From contig NC_009142.1 of assembly GCF_000062885.1 (NCBI RefSeq), forward strand, positions 7,491,584-7,555,583: a stretch of 64,000 bases of DNA, in the 5' to 3' direction. Below the pieces are notes generated by a model that was not told the DNA's origin, made no database searches, and was given only the letters and a program-made list of their open reading frames with translations. The first letter of the stretch is position 1. Every line of letters begins with the position of its first letter. Positions 1-8,855 of the stretch are shown piece after piece. The translations under genes and the position numbers were made by a program. This DNA is from Saccharopolyspora erythraea NRRL 2338 (GTDB lineage Bacteria; Actinomycetota; Actinomycetes; Mycobacteriales; Pseudonocardiaceae).

Positions 1-246
1 GCACCGCCGCCACCGCCGACCAGCGAGCCGGAGGAGACCGAGTCCTCCGAGGAGGACGAGCCGACCACCACCCGGCAGACGCAGACCCGCACCCAGGCTC
101 CGACGTCCTCGGTGAGCAGGCCGACCTCGACCAGTGGGAGGCCGACCTCGACCCAGGACGATGAACCCACCACCGAGCCGGAGCAGCCGACCTCCAGCAG
201 GAACACTCCGAGCGGCACCGCGTCGTCGAACGGAACGACGGGCTGA
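1..246 (+). CDS. C-terminal tail of a Pro/Thr/Ser-rich protein (5' end outside window)
   Basis: The first frame is open from base 1 and ends at a TGA at 244-246, giving 81 residues. The composition is low-complexity: Pro runs, acidic Glu/Asp patches and repeated PTSTS-like stretches, with no recognisable domain. Such tails are typical of the extracytoplasmic part of actinobacterial membrane proteins, including PknB-type kinases. The next gene is a kinase with a similar Pro/Thr linker, so a second kinase or other membrane protein is plausible, but that is inference. A strong hairpin follows 15 bp after the stop. Confidence 0.6.
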   Translation, partial: APPPPPTSEPEETESSEEDEPTTTRQTQTRTQAPTSSVSRPTSTSGRPTSTQDDEPTTEPEQPTSSRNTPSGTASSNGTTG

Positions 247-261
247 GCTCCTCCGCCGTGG

Positions 262-295
262 GCCGGGGCGGGTACCGCTGGGTACCCGCCCCGGC
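262..295 (+). terminator. Rho-independent terminator
   Basis: A 15-bp perfect stem with the 4-nt loop GCTG is followed by a short T run (CTTTCC). It sits just after the stop of the partial gene at the left edge and before the kinase gene at 438. Confidence 0.75.
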
Positions 296-437
296 TTTCC
301 GCGTCCGCCTCGGGCCCTCCCGGGGGACGACCGTCCGGGCGGGCCCAGTAACGTTGAACACTGTCCGGTGAAAGCTGGCCACGGGGGTCCGGTCAGTACC
401 GTCCAGCCGAAGGCACAGCCACTACCAGGAGACACCT

Positions 438-1994
438 GTGAGCGCCGAGGGTCGTTTGATAGCGGGTCGCTACCGCTTGGAACAACAGATCGGCAGTGGC
501 GCGATGGGCGTGGTGTGGCGCGCCGTCGACGAGCGCCTGCACCGCACCGTCGCCGTCAAACAGCTGCTCCTCCAGCCGGGGTACACCCCGGAGGAGACCG
601 AGGAGGCCCGCCAACGCGCGATGCGCGAGGGCCGGATCGCCGCGCGGCTGCAGCACCAGAACGCGATCGTCGTCTTCGACGTCGCCGAGGACGAGGGCCA
701 GCCGGTGCTGGTCATGGAGTACCTGCCGTCGCAGAGCCTCGCCTCGGTGATCAGCGAGAAGGGGCTGGTGCCGCCGCAGCAGGTGGCCCGCATCGGCGCC
801 CAGGTCGCCGGCGCGCTGGCGGCGGCGCACATGGCGGGGATCGTGCACCGCGACCTCAAGCCGGGCAACATCCTGCTCGGCGACAACGGCATGGCCAAGA
901 TCACCGACTTCGGCATCTCGCGCGCGATAGGTGACGTCTCGGTCACCAAGAGCGGCATCCTGGCCGGGACCCCGGCCTACCTCGCACCCGAGGTGGCGCT
1001 CGGCCGCGACCCCGCGCCCGCCTCCGACGTCTTCTCGCTCGGTTCGACCCTGTACGCGGCGATCGAGGGCGAGCCGCCGTTCGGCGTGGACGAGAACGCG
1101 ATCAGCCTGCTGCACCGCGTGGCGCGCGGGCAGATCGAGCCGCCGCGGCAGGCGGGGCCCATGACCGCGGCGCTGATGCAGCTGCTGCGCCCGGACCCGG
1201 TGGACCGGCCGACGATGGCGCAGGCGCGCAACCTGCTGCAGGCGGTGGCCGACGGCAGGCCGGTCCCGGCGCCCGCGCCCAACGGCTGGCAGCAGAAGCC
1301 ACCGCCGACGACCGTCGGCCGCTCCGAGTCGCCCGCCACGCGGGTCGGTCCGCCCAGCGGCGGCAAGCCCGCCGCCGCGCAGACGACCGCCACCGCGGCC
1401 CCGCAGCCGTCTGCCGAGCCCGCGCAGCGCAAGCCCCGGCAGGCGCTGCTGTGGGGCATGGCGATCATGATCGCGGTACTGCTCGGCATCCTCGTCGCCA
1501 ACGCGCTCAGCAGCGGCTCGCCCAGCGACCAGGGCCAGCAGCAGACGCCGCCGCCTGCAGGCACGCCGGCGCCCCCGCCGGTCACCAGCGCCCCGGTGAA
1601 GGCGACGACGTCGGCCGCGCCGGCCACCACCTCCAGCGCCGCCGCGACCACCAGCTCCCAGCCGCCGACGTCGGCCGGGAAGCAGCCGTCCGCCGCGGAA
1701 ATCGAGGGCGCGGTGCGCACCTACTACTCGCTGGTGCCCAAGCACCTCGACCAGGCGTGGAACATGCTCGGGCCGTCGTTGCAGGCCCAGGGCAAGGAAT
1801 CCTACGAGCGGTTCTGGAAGCGGATCGAGAAGGTCGAGATCACCGCCGGTCCGCAGTACAACGGCGGCGACAAGGTCGCCGTCGGCATCCGCTTCACCAC
1901 CAAGGACGGCCGCACCAGCAGCGAGCGGCACGTGCTGGGCATGGTCGCCACGACCGACGGCAAGCCGCTGATCAACACGGACCAGAGGCAGTAG
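438..1994 (+). CDS. Membrane serine/threonine protein kinase (PknB type)
   Basis: A 518-residue protein. The catalytic domain spans about residues 11-270: glycine loop GSGAMGVV (19-26), ATP-binding Lys41 in VAVK, HRDLKPGN with catalytic Asp139, DFG at 157-159 and APE at 183-185. A Pro/Ala/Gln linker, one membrane helix at about 336-357, a Pro/Thr linker and a small extracytoplasmic domain (about 418-518, YYSLVP..W..L) follow. The outer domain resembles NTF2-like sensor modules rather than PASTA repeats; that is a loose resemblance. The GTG start at 438 has AGGAGA six bases upstream. It probably phosphorylates cytoplasmic targets in response to an envelope signal; the ligand is unknown. Confidence 0.9.
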   Translation: MSAEGRLIAGRYRLEQQIGSGAMGVVWRAVDERLHRTVAVKQLLLQPGYTPEETEEARQRAMREGRIAARLQHQNAIVVFDVAEDEGQPVLVMEYLPSQSLASVISEKGLVPPQQVARIGAQVAGALAAAHMAGIVHRDLKPGNILLGDNGMAKITDFGISRAIGDVSVTKSGILAGTPAYLAPEVALGRDPAPASDVFSLGSTLYAAIEGEPPFGVDENAISLLHRVARGQIEPPRQAGPMTAALMQLLRPDPVDRPTMAQARNLLQAVADGRPVPAPAPNGWQQKPPPTTVGRSESPATRVGPPSGGKPAAAQTTATAAPQPSAEPAQRKPRQALLWGMAIMIAVLLGILVANALSSGSPSDQGQQQTPPPAGTPAPPPVTSAPVKATTSAAPATTSSAAATTSSQPPTSAGKQPSAAEIEGAVRTYYSLVPKHLDQAWNMLGPSLQAQGKESYERFWKRIEKVEITAGPQYNGGDKVAVGIRFTTKDGRTSSERHVLGMVATTDGKPLINTDQRQ

Positions 1995-2132
1995 GTCCGG
2001 CTCCTTTCGGCGAGCCCCGGCTGCCATGGCAACCGCAGACTCACGGTTGCTCGTCCGGTCCGGCGGCGGTGGTTCCGTGCCGGGCAGGCAGTTGCCCTTC
2101 GGTTCAGCGGCCCGGGAATCTGACCCTCTTCG

Positions 2133-3059
2133 CTAGCCCGCGGGATCCTGCGCGGGCCCGGCGAAAGCTCCTGCGTCGGCCAGCGCGGCGAGCATCGTGC
2201 GCGTGGTCGGCTGCTCCGCCACCGCCTCCCGAACCGCGACGTAGACCTTGCGGACCGGTTCCGGGCGGCCTACCGAACGCACCACCACCCCGGGGTGCAC
2301 GACGTCGAGCGCGAACCTCGGCAGCAGCGCGATGCCCAGCCCGGCCGCGACGAAGCCCTGCGCCGAGTACCCGCCGTCGGTGCACAGCGCGATCTTCGGT
2401 TTGAAGCCCGCGCTGGCGAAGGCGTCGTCGAGGGATTCCCCGCACGGTCCCGTCGAGTTCATGACGGTGTCGACCCACTCCTCGTCCTGCAGCCGGGCGA
2501 GGTCGATGCGCTCCTCGCCGCACATCGGGTGTCCCTTCGGCAGGACGACGTGGTACGGCTCCCTGACCAGTTCGAGCACGCGCACGCCGCGCAACTCGGG
2601 GGCTTCGCGACCGACCACGATGACCGCGATGTCGGCCGCACCGGATGCGACCTCGCCGAGTCCTCCGTCGTCGTCCACCATCTTCAGGTCCAGCCGCACC
2701 TCCGGGCGTTCGGCGCGGAACTTGGCGACCGCGGGCGGGATCAGCGCCACGCTCGCGGTGTGGAAGAACCGGACCCGCAGCAGCCCGGTGCGTCCGGCGC
2801 GCAGGTCGGCCAGCTCGATCTCGGTGCGGCCCAGCAGCTCGGCGAGGTCCGCCGCGCGCTCGGCGAGCAAGGTCCCGGCGGGTGTGGGACGGACGCCGCG
2901 GCCCGCCTTCTCCAGCAGCGCGATGCCCGCCTCGCGTTCCAGGGTCGAAAGCTGCTGGCTGATCGCGGAAGGCGTGTACCCCAGGTTCGAAGCGGCGGCG
3001 CTGACCGAGCCGCTGGTGACCACCGCGCGCAGCACCTGCATCCGTCGTGCGTCGAGCAT
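2133..3059 (-). CDS. LysR-family transcriptional regulator
   Basis: A 308-residue protein with the LysR winged HTH at the N-terminus (LDARRMQVLRAVV, then AISQQLSTLEREAG) and a substrate-binding effector domain over about residues 90-300. A GTG three codons upstream (3068) is an alternative start; neither has a clear ribosome site, and the ATG gives the usual family start. It is transcribed away from the EamA transporter at 3232, separated by about 170 bp. The common LysR arrangement would have it control the divergent exporter, an inference from position. The effector is unknown. Confidence 0.85.
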   Translation of the reverse strand: MLDARRMQVLRAVVTSGSVSAAASNLGYTPSAISQQLSTLEREAGIALLEKAGRGVRPTPAGTLLAERAADLAELLGRTEIELADLRAGRTGLLRVRFFHTASVALIPPAVAKFRAERPEVRLDLKMVDDDGGLGEVASGAADIAVIVVGREAPELRGVRVLELVREPYHVVLPKGHPMCGEERIDLARLQDEEWVDTVMNSTGPCGESLDDAFASAGFKPKIALCTDGGYSAQGFVAAGLGIALLPRFALDVVHPGVVVRSVGRPEPVRKVYVAVREAVAEQPTTRTMLAALADAGAFAGPAQDPAG

Positions 3060-3231
3060 GGGAACCACGTTACAGCACTTCTGAATGGTTGGTTGAGTTT
3101 ATTTCACTTGTCCTTACTGCTTGGTGGGCCGAAGCTTGAGGAGCAGATCGGTTCGGCCTGCACCGAAGCTTCCCGGCCATACAACGGACGGGTCCCCGGT
3201 ACCGGACCGGTGGAGGCAACGCGGAGGGGCG

Positions 3232-4203
3232 ATGAACAATCCAGCCAGCTACTACCGCCTCGCGGCGCTCGCGCTGCTGTGGGGCTCCAGCTTCCTGCTC
3301 ATCAAGGTCGCGCTGGAGGCGCTGTCGCCGACCCAGGTCGCGCTGACGCGCATCGTGCTCGGGGCACTGGTGCTGGTCGCGCTGTGCGCGGTGCGCGGCA
3401 TCCGGCTGCGCGGCAGCGCGGCGCTGTGGCGGCGGATCGCCACTGCCGGGCTGTTCGCCAGCGCGCTGCCGTGGGTGCTTTTCGGCGTCGGCGAGCAGAC
3501 CGTCGCCTCGGGCCTCACCGGCGTCATCAACGCGACGACGCCGCTGTGGACCGCCTTGTTCGGCATGCTCCTCGCGCGTGAGACGCCGCCGAAGTCCCGG
3601 CTCGCCGGACTCGGGGTCGGCTTCGCGGGCGTCGTGCTGATCTTCGCGCCCTGGCAGGGCGGCGACCTGCTGACACCGGGCGTGCTGGCCTGCCTCGGCG
3701 CAGCGGCGTCCTACGGCGTCGGGTACGTCTACATCGGACGGAAGCTCACCGGGGAAAGCCTGCGGGAGCACGGACTTTCCCCGCTGGCGCTGGCGGCGAT
3801 GCAGATGATCGCCGCAGCGGGTTTCGCGGCGATCGCGCTCCCGATCGACGGGTTGCGGCCTGTGCACCCGGAGCCGCTGGCCCTGCTGTCGCTCGCGGTG
3901 CTGGGCGTGCTCGGAACCGGCATCGCGTTCGCGATGAACTACCGGCTGATCGCCGACGAGGGCGCCACGACGGCTTCGAGCGTCGCGTACCTGATGCCCA
4001 TCGTCTCGGTGCTGCTCGGCTGGCTGGTGCTCGACGAACAGCTCGGTGCGCGGGTGCTGACGGGCATGGCCCTGGTCCTGGCGGGCGTGCTGCTGCTCCG
4101 GCGCTCGAACCGGCCGACGACGGAGAAGCCGCGGATCGTGCGGGGCCTCCTGCGGGGCTCGAAGCTCTACGCCGAGCTGGCGACGAACCACCCGGGGAAG
4201 TGA
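3232..4203 (+). CDS. EamA/DMT-family transporter (RhaT/YdcZ-like permease)
   Basis: A 323-residue hydrophobic protein with about ten membrane helices arranged as two EamA repeats. The first begins with ALLWGSSFLLIK, the second near residue 150 with a similar aromatic-glycine helix. The frame is open upstream to 3121, but the ATG at 3232 has GGAGGGG about 6 bases before it and gives a membrane helix directly after the start. The family exports amino acids, metabolites or drugs; the substrate cannot be read here. The C-terminal 30 residues are charged and cytoplasmic. Divergent from the LysR gene, its probable regulator. Confidence 0.87.
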   Translation: MNNPASYYRLAALALLWGSSFLLIKVALEALSPTQVALTRIVLGALVLVALCAVRGIRLRGSAALWRRIATAGLFASALPWVLFGVGEQTVASGLTGVINATTPLWTALFGMLLARETPPKSRLAGLGVGFAGVVLIFAPWQGGDLLTPGVLACLGAAASYGVGYVYIGRKLTGESLREHGLSPLALAAMQMIAAAGFAAIALPIDGLRPVHPEPLALLSLAVLGVLGTGIAFAMNYRLIADEGATTASSVAYLMPIVSVLLGWLVLDEQLGARVLTGMALVLAGVLLLRRSNRPTTEKPRIVRGLLRGSKLYAELATNHPGK

Positions 4204-4843
4204 CCGCGGGCGTATCGGGCGGTGGTGGGGGCGGCTTGCCTGTGGCGGGATGCTGGCTCACTCGCGGGGGAGGCGGTCCCGGCGAGTCGGACACCCGACT
4301 CACCAAGCGCGTGTCAGAAGACCAACCCGACTCACCGAGGTGTGGCGGAACCAATTCATCCCGGTGTGTCGGGACACCGACACAGCCCTGACGAGGCGGT
4401 AGCCCCACGTACGGAAGGGGACGGGATACCGACTCACGGGAGGCGATGTTCGGTCTGGCGTGTCGGGCACCGCCACAATTGCCGGTGAGGCTGGGCGTAC
4501 ATTTCCGAGGGACCGCCCCGCTGCCGCGTGTGGTCGGGCATCGACACAGCCTCAGCGACTCGGACACCAACACAGCCTCAGCGACTCGGACACCAACACA
4601 GCCCCAGTGAGTCGGGCGCCCGACTCACTGGGCGCGCGTCGGAAGACCGACACACCGGAGCCGACATGCGGGCGCATGTTGCGTCGAGTCCAACAACCGA
4701 CTCACCGTGCGCGTGTCCGCACCCAAGCGTGGCCCAACGCATTCGCCGACACCGCTACGACGTTCAGGCACACCGACCCCCAACGCGCCGCCCGCGCCGG
4801 GACGCCGGGCGCCGTCGCGAGCCCGCCACCACCGCCGTCGGCG
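4204..4843. repeat. 640-bp intergenic region with repeated hairpin units
   Basis: I see no convincing gene here. The region carries three related units at 4284-4323, 4609-4648 and 4686-4725, sharing GAGTC, CCGACTCAC and GCGCGYGTC in the same order. Copy 2 includes a perfect 30-bp palindrome at 4603-4632 (15-bp arms, no loop). Copy 1 has arms GAGTCGG/CCGACTC around ACAC. A 26-bp tandem duplication lies at 4547-4598, with a partial third copy. Another hairpin (GTGTCGG-GACA-CCGACAC) is at 4366-4383. A second short family, GTCGGGCAYCGACACAGCC, recurs at about 4369, 4461 and 4534. The hairpins may also end transcription from the convergent genes on either side. Confidence 0.7.
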
Positions 4844-5515
4844 TCAGACCAGGCGGCGGTCGGTGGCCCACCTGGACAGTTCGTAGCGGTTCGAGAGCTG
4901 GGTCTTGCGCAGGACGCTGGAGACGTGCGTCTCCACGGTCTTCACCGAGATGAACAGCTCCGAGGCGATCTCCTTGTAGGCGTAGCCGCGGGCGAGCAGC
5001 CGCAGGACGTCGCGTTCGCGCGGAGTGAGCAGGTCGAGCTCGGGGTCGCCTACCGGCGCCGAGTTCGGCCCCTCCGCGAACGCGTCGAGCACGAAGCCCG
5101 CGAGCCTCGGGGAGAACACCGGGTCGCCCGCCGCGACCCGGCAGACCGCGTCCGCCAGTTCCCGCCCGGAGATCGTCTTCGTGACGTAGCCGCGCGCACC
5201 GCCTCGGATCACCGCTATGACGTCCTCGGCCGCGTCGGACACCGACAGGGCCAGGAAGACCACGTCGGGCTGCTTGCCCCGCACCTGCCGCAGCACCTCG
5301 GCGCCGCCGCCGTCGGGCATGTGCACGTCGAGCAGCACGACCTCCGGCTGGTAGTGGCCGATGCCCGCGATCGCCTCCGCGACCGACCCCGCCTCGCCGA
5401 CCACCTCCACCTGGTCGGCCGCGGTGGCGAGCTCGGCCCGGACACCGGTGCGGAACAGCGCGTGGTCGTCGACCAGGAACACCCGGACGGGACGGCTGTC
5501 GTTGGGTTCACTCAC
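4844..5515 (-). CDS. LuxR/NarL-family response regulator (EsrR-like)
   Basis: A 223-residue regulator. The receiver domain has the acidic pair VDD (16-17), phospho-acceptor Asp63 in LLDVHMPDG and a conserved Lys in YVTKT. The C-terminal LuxR HTH covers about residues 155-220 (LTPRERDVLRLLARG, KTVETHVSSVLRK). The GTG start at 5515 is preceded by AGGAG at good spacing. It lies 120 bp downstream of a PspC-domain histidine kinase on the same strand and is its likely partner. The kinase faces a PspC membrane protein, the arrangement of the EsrISR envelope-stress system of Corynebacterium; orthology is inferred from architecture. Confidence 0.9.
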   Translation of the reverse strand: MSEPNDSRPVRVFLVDDHALFRTGVRAELATAADQVEVVGEAGSVAEAIAGIGHYQPEVVLLDVHMPDGGGAEVLRQVRGKQPDVVFLALSVSDAAEDVIAVIRGGARGYVTKTISGRELADAVCRVAAGDPVFSPRLAGFVLDAFAEGPNSAPVGDPELDLLTPRERDVLRLLARGYAYKEIASELFISVKTVETHVSSVLRKTQLSNRYELSRWATDRRLV

Positions 5516-5635
5516 CGTTGGCTCTCCTTCTCACCACGCGTCGACCGCACACCGGCACACACCCGCGTCCACCGCATACCGCACACCTGCACACAACCAC
5601 GCGCCCGCACACCAGCAGCGCACCGGCCGGCGCGC

Positions 5636-7000
5636 TCACTGGGCGCCCGCCCGCGGCATGTCCATCTGCACCTCGGTGCCCGCGCCGGGTGCCGTCCGCA
5701 CCCTGACCCGACCACCGTTGCGCTCCATCCTCCCCCGGATCGAGTCCGCGAGGCCATGCCGGTCGCCGGCCACGCTGTCCGGGTCGAAACCGGTGCCGCG
5801 GTCCCGGACGTAGATCGACACCTGGTCGGGTTCGACCTCCGCGTAGACGCTGACCTCGGCGACCCCGGCGTGCTTGGCGGCGTTGACGATGGCCTCGCGG
5901 GCCGCCGCGAGCTGCGCGGCGTGCCGGTCGTCGACGTCGCAGTCGCCGACCACCACGTGCTGGACCTTGATCGCGAAGGCGTCCTCGACCTCGCCGCACG
6001 CCTTGGCGAGGGCCGCCGCGAGCGTCCGCGGCTCTGCCTCGGCCTGCGCGCCCTCGCCGGTGCCGGGCACGGTCCCGGGCGCGGAACCACCCGAAGTGCC
6101 GGACCCGACCGAGCCCGTGCCACCGGACCGGCCGTAGCCGTCCGGCCCGTAGAGCCAGTTGCGCAGCTCGCGCTCCTGCCCGCGGGCCAGCCGCCGCACC
6201 TCCCTCGAGGAGTCGGCCTGCTTCTGGATCAACGCGAGCGTCTGCAGCACCGAGTCGTGCAGGTGGGCGGCGATCTCGGCGCGCTCCTGCGAGCGGATGC
6301 GGCTCGCGCGCTCGGTGTTGAGGTCGCGGACCAGCCGCATCCACCACGGGATGGTCAGCACCGCGGACCCGATCAGCGTGGCCAGCACCGCGGTCAGTAC
6401 GAACTGCAGGTCGCCCAGCGGGATCCTGCCCACCAGGAACGACACGATGCCCGCGATCACCAGCACCGCGCCCGCGACGATGCGGATCAGCGAACCGCGG
6501 CGCCCGCCGCCGAGCAGCGCCCCGGCGACCCCGGACCGCGCGCCCTCCCGCCAGCGCCTGCGCTGCGACTCGTCGGCCTCCCGCCAGATCACCGCGGCAC
6601 CGACCAGCGCCACCGCGAACGGCGTCAGCAGCCACGTGGGCAGCGTCCCGAGCGCCGAGACCAGCGCGGTCAGGCCGATGCCGAGGATCAGCAGGCCGAC
6701 GCCCTGCTGGCGCTCCCTGCCGGAGATGTCGGTGTCCCGGCCCGCGGCCTGCGGCACGAAGATCCAGAACATCCCGTAGGCCACGACGCCCGCGCCGCCG
6801 AAAGCCGCGGTCACGGCGAACACCGCGCGCACCCAGAGCACGGGGATGCCCAGGTGGTCGGCGATCCCCCCGCTGACGCCCGCGACGATCCGGCCGGTGC
6901 GCCGCCGCCACAACCTCTCGACCTCGGGCGGCGGTGCGGCGGGCACCGCACGCTGCCGGATGGCGACGTCCGGTCGGGTCTGCTGTTCCGCTGTGCGCAT
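5636..7000 (-). CDS. PspC-domain sensor histidine kinase (EsrS-like)
   Basis: About 454 residues. The N-terminal PspC domain (RIVAGVSGGIADHLGIP) is followed by several membrane helices. The dimerisation/phospho-acceptor box is EIAAHLHDSVLQTLALIQ, the HisKA_3 type that pairs with NarL/LuxR regulators. A C-terminal HATPase ends in GAGTEVQMDMP. A Ser/Gly-rich insert (GSVGSGTSGGSAPG) lies between the two catalytic parts. The frame opens at 7048, but the ATG at 7000 has GGGAGA just upstream and the longer form adds a basic, unconserved stretch. It probably senses envelope stress and phosphorylates the regulator at 4844-5515. The 120-bp gap between them is CA-rich and featureless. Confidence 0.88.
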   Translation of the reverse strand: MRTAEQQTRPDVAIRQRAVPAAPPPEVERLWRRRTGRIVAGVSGGIADHLGIPVLWVRAVFAVTAAFGGAGVVAYGMFWIFVPQAAGRDTDISGRERQQGVGLLILGIGLTALVSALGTLPTWLLTPFAVALVGAAVIWREADESQRRRWREGARSGVAGALLGGGRRGSLIRIVAGAVLVIAGIVSFLVGRIPLGDLQFVLTAVLATLIGSAVLTIPWWMRLVRDLNTERASRIRSQERAEIAAHLHDSVLQTLALIQKQADSSREVRRLARGQERELRNWLYGPDGYGRSGGTGSVGSGTSGGSAPGTVPGTGEGAQAEAEPRTLAAALAKACGEVEDAFAIKVQHVVVGDCDVDDRHAAQLAAAREAIVNAAKHAGVAEVSVYAEVEPDQVSIYVRDRGTGFDPDSVAGDRHGLADSIRGRMERNGGRVRVRTAPGAGTEVQMDMPRAGAQ

Positions 7001-7153
7001 CTTCTCCCGCTTGCGCCTGGCACGGGCTCTCACAACAACGATGGTCACACGTGCGCGGGGGCGTGGACATCAGGGAACTTCCCGCGTCCCTCGGGGCGCC
7101 CTCAGGGGCGTCCCTGATTCCGGGCGCGCCACCACCGGGCGATAGTTGGAGCC

Positions 7154-8380
7154 ATGAGTGGGACTGCTGGCTTGGGCCGGTCCTCGACCGCGAAGTTCGA
7201 GGAGACGCTCCGGGACTTCTGGGCGAACCGTCCGGTGCGCCCGCGCCGCGGCGGCAAGATCGCCGGGGTGTGCGAGGCGATCGGTCTGCGCTACGGCATC
7301 GATCCGGTGCTGGTGCGCATCGTGTTCGTGGTCGGCGCGTTCTACACCGGGGCCGGGCTGGTGCTCTACCTGCTCGGCTGGTTGCTTCTGCCCAAGGAGG
7401 ACGACACCGGGGGCGCGAACGCCGGCAAGCGCTCCACCTCCGCCATCGTCGCGCTGGTGGTCATCATGCTGCTGATCCCGGCGATGATGTGGGCGATGCG
7501 GCTGGAGGGGCTGATCGGGCTGGTCATCGGCTTCGGCGCCGTCTACCTGCTGCACCGCAACTACCGCGAACGCGGGGTGACCGCCCCGTCGCGCGACGCC
7601 GCTGCGGCGGAGGGCAACACCTGGGTCTACCCCGGTGCGAGCGCGCCGCAGCAGCCCCTCAGCGAACTCGGCCAGGACGTGCGCACCCGCCCGGAGCCAC
7701 CCGCCTGGGACCCGCTGGGCGCCGCACCGTTCGCCTGGGACCTGCCCGAACCGTCCGAGCCGCAGCCCGAACCGGCCCCGGCCCGGCCCAAACGGCGCTG
7801 GGTCACGCTGGTGACCCTCGGCATCGCGGCGTTCGCCGGCGCGATGTCGGTCACGGCCGCCAACCCGCTGTCCTTCACCTTCGCGCTCACGCTCGCCGTG
7901 CTTGGTGCGGGCATGATCATCGGAGCGTTCCTGCACGCGGGCCGCGGGCTCATCGCGTTCGCCATCCCGGTCGCCGCGCTCGCGGTGGTGATGGCGGCGA
8001 TCCCGGTGGGCGGACCGTGGCGCGGTGTCGAGGACATGCAGCGGACGTTCGAGACGGTCGAGGAGGTCGGGCCGCACTACGCGACCTCGGTCGGCAACAT
8101 CGAGCTGCACATGGACGACATGGCGATCACGACCGGGCAGAACCTGCGGACCAGCGCCGAGGTGGAGCTCGGGGCCATCACCGTGTACGTGCCGCGCAAC
8201 GCCGACGTGACCGCCAAGTGCACGGCGGGGCAGGGCATCGCCACCTGCCTCGGCCAGGAGCGGACCGGGCAGAACGCCCGCATCGAGGGTTTCGACGCCG
8301 GTCCCGACGGTCCCGGCGGCGGCAACATCGACCTGGACCTGCGGGCGGGCGCGGGCAGCGTGGAGGTCATCCGTGACTGA
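7154..8380 (+). CDS. PspC-domain integral membrane protein (EsrI/LiaF-like)
   Basis: A 408-residue protein divergent from the PspC histidine kinase. The N-terminal PspC domain (KIAGVCEAIGLRYGIDP) leads into membrane helices, a Pro-rich cytoplasmic linker (about residues 170-215), a further set of helices (about 217-290) and an extracytoplasmic C-terminal domain. The latter (VELGAITVYVPRNADVTAKC) resembles the beta-rich domain of LiaF and cell-wall-active antibiotic response proteins. In EsrISR-type systems such a protein is thought to restrain the kinase; that role is inferred. The next gene overlaps it by 8 bp. Confidence 0.82.
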   Translation: MSGTAGLGRSSTAKFEETLRDFWANRPVRPRRGGKIAGVCEAIGLRYGIDPVLVRIVFVVGAFYTGAGLVLYLLGWLLLPKEDDTGGANAGKRSTSAIVALVVIMLLIPAMMWAMRLEGLIGLVIGFGAVYLLHRNYRERGVTAPSRDAAAAEGNTWVYPGASAPQQPLSELGQDVRTRPEPPAWDPLGAAPFAWDLPEPSEPQPEPAPARPKRRWVTLVTLGIAAFAGAMSVTAANPLSFTFALTLAVLGAGMIIGAFLHAGRGLIAFAIPVAALAVVMAAIPVGGPWRGVEDMQRTFETVEEVGPHYATSVGNIELHMDDMAITTGQNLRTSAEVELGAITVYVPRNADVTAKCTAGQGIATCLGQERTGQNARIEGFDAGPDGPGGGNIDLDLRAGAGSVEVIRD

Positions 8381-8591
8381 CGACATCACCCCCGAGACCA
8401 CCGGAGCGGTCGCCAAACGGCAGACCCCGGACGGCATCACCCTCACCGCGGGCGTGCTCGCGGTGGCGCTCGCGGCGCACGTGCTCATCGGCGGCTCGGG
8501 CGCGACCCTGCTGTGGGTCATCGCGGTCGGCTCGGTCGGCATCGGACTGCTGATGCTGCTGGCCTCCCTGCGAGACCGGCGGAGGAAGTGA
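8373..8591 (+). CDS. Small two-helix membrane protein
   Basis: A 72-residue protein with GTG start at 8373, GGAGG seven bases upstream, and an 8-bp overlap with the end of the PspC protein gene, so the two are co-transcribed. A polar N-terminus of about 20 residues is followed by two hydrophobic segments (about 22-42 and 45-64) and a basic end DRRRK. I recognise no family. Its coupling suggests an accessory to the PspC system. Confidence 0.7.
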   Translation: MTDDITPETTGAVAKRQTPDGITLTAGVLAVALAAHVLIGGSGATLLWVIAVGSVGIGLLMLLASLRDRRRK

Positions 8592-8612
8592 GCGGGGCCT
8601 AGACGGCACCAG

Positions 8613-8639
8613 CGCCCCAGGAGCACGCCTCCCGGGGCG
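8613..8639 (+). terminator. Hairpin after the PspC operon
   Basis: An 11-bp stem (CGCCCCAGGAG against CTCCCGGGGCG, one mismatch) with a 5-nt loop lies about 20 bp after the stop at 8591. There is no strong T tract. The rest of the gap to 8855 shows nothing else. Confidence 0.5.
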
Positions 8640-8855
8640 AGTTGCCTCGGACCAGATCTCGCGCGCTCCACACTCGCTAAGTCATGGGACTTTCTTGATC
8701 AGACGCCCGGACTATCCGCCAGCTTTTGATCTCGGTCCGTCAATCGGTGTCGCTTTGTACTGTCAGGGCACAGGTACCGTGATGAACGGGCAGCACTCCC
8801 CTTCGCGCCTCGGTCGCTCTCTACACTCGTCGCAGCCGTCGAAGGGGGAGGTTGC

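Noticed and set aside
393..2027. A 544-codon minus-strand frame opposite the kinase gene
   Set aside because: It is Arg/Gly/Ala noise mirrored from the real gene; the plus strand has full kinase motifs.
4547..4600. CRISPR array suggested by 26-bp repeats
   Set aside because: Copies are directly adjacent with no spacers, and there are no cas genes.
4460..7117. An 885-codon plus-strand frame across the two-component genes
   Set aside because: Composition is that of an antisense shadow in high-GC DNA; both minus-strand genes are fully supported.
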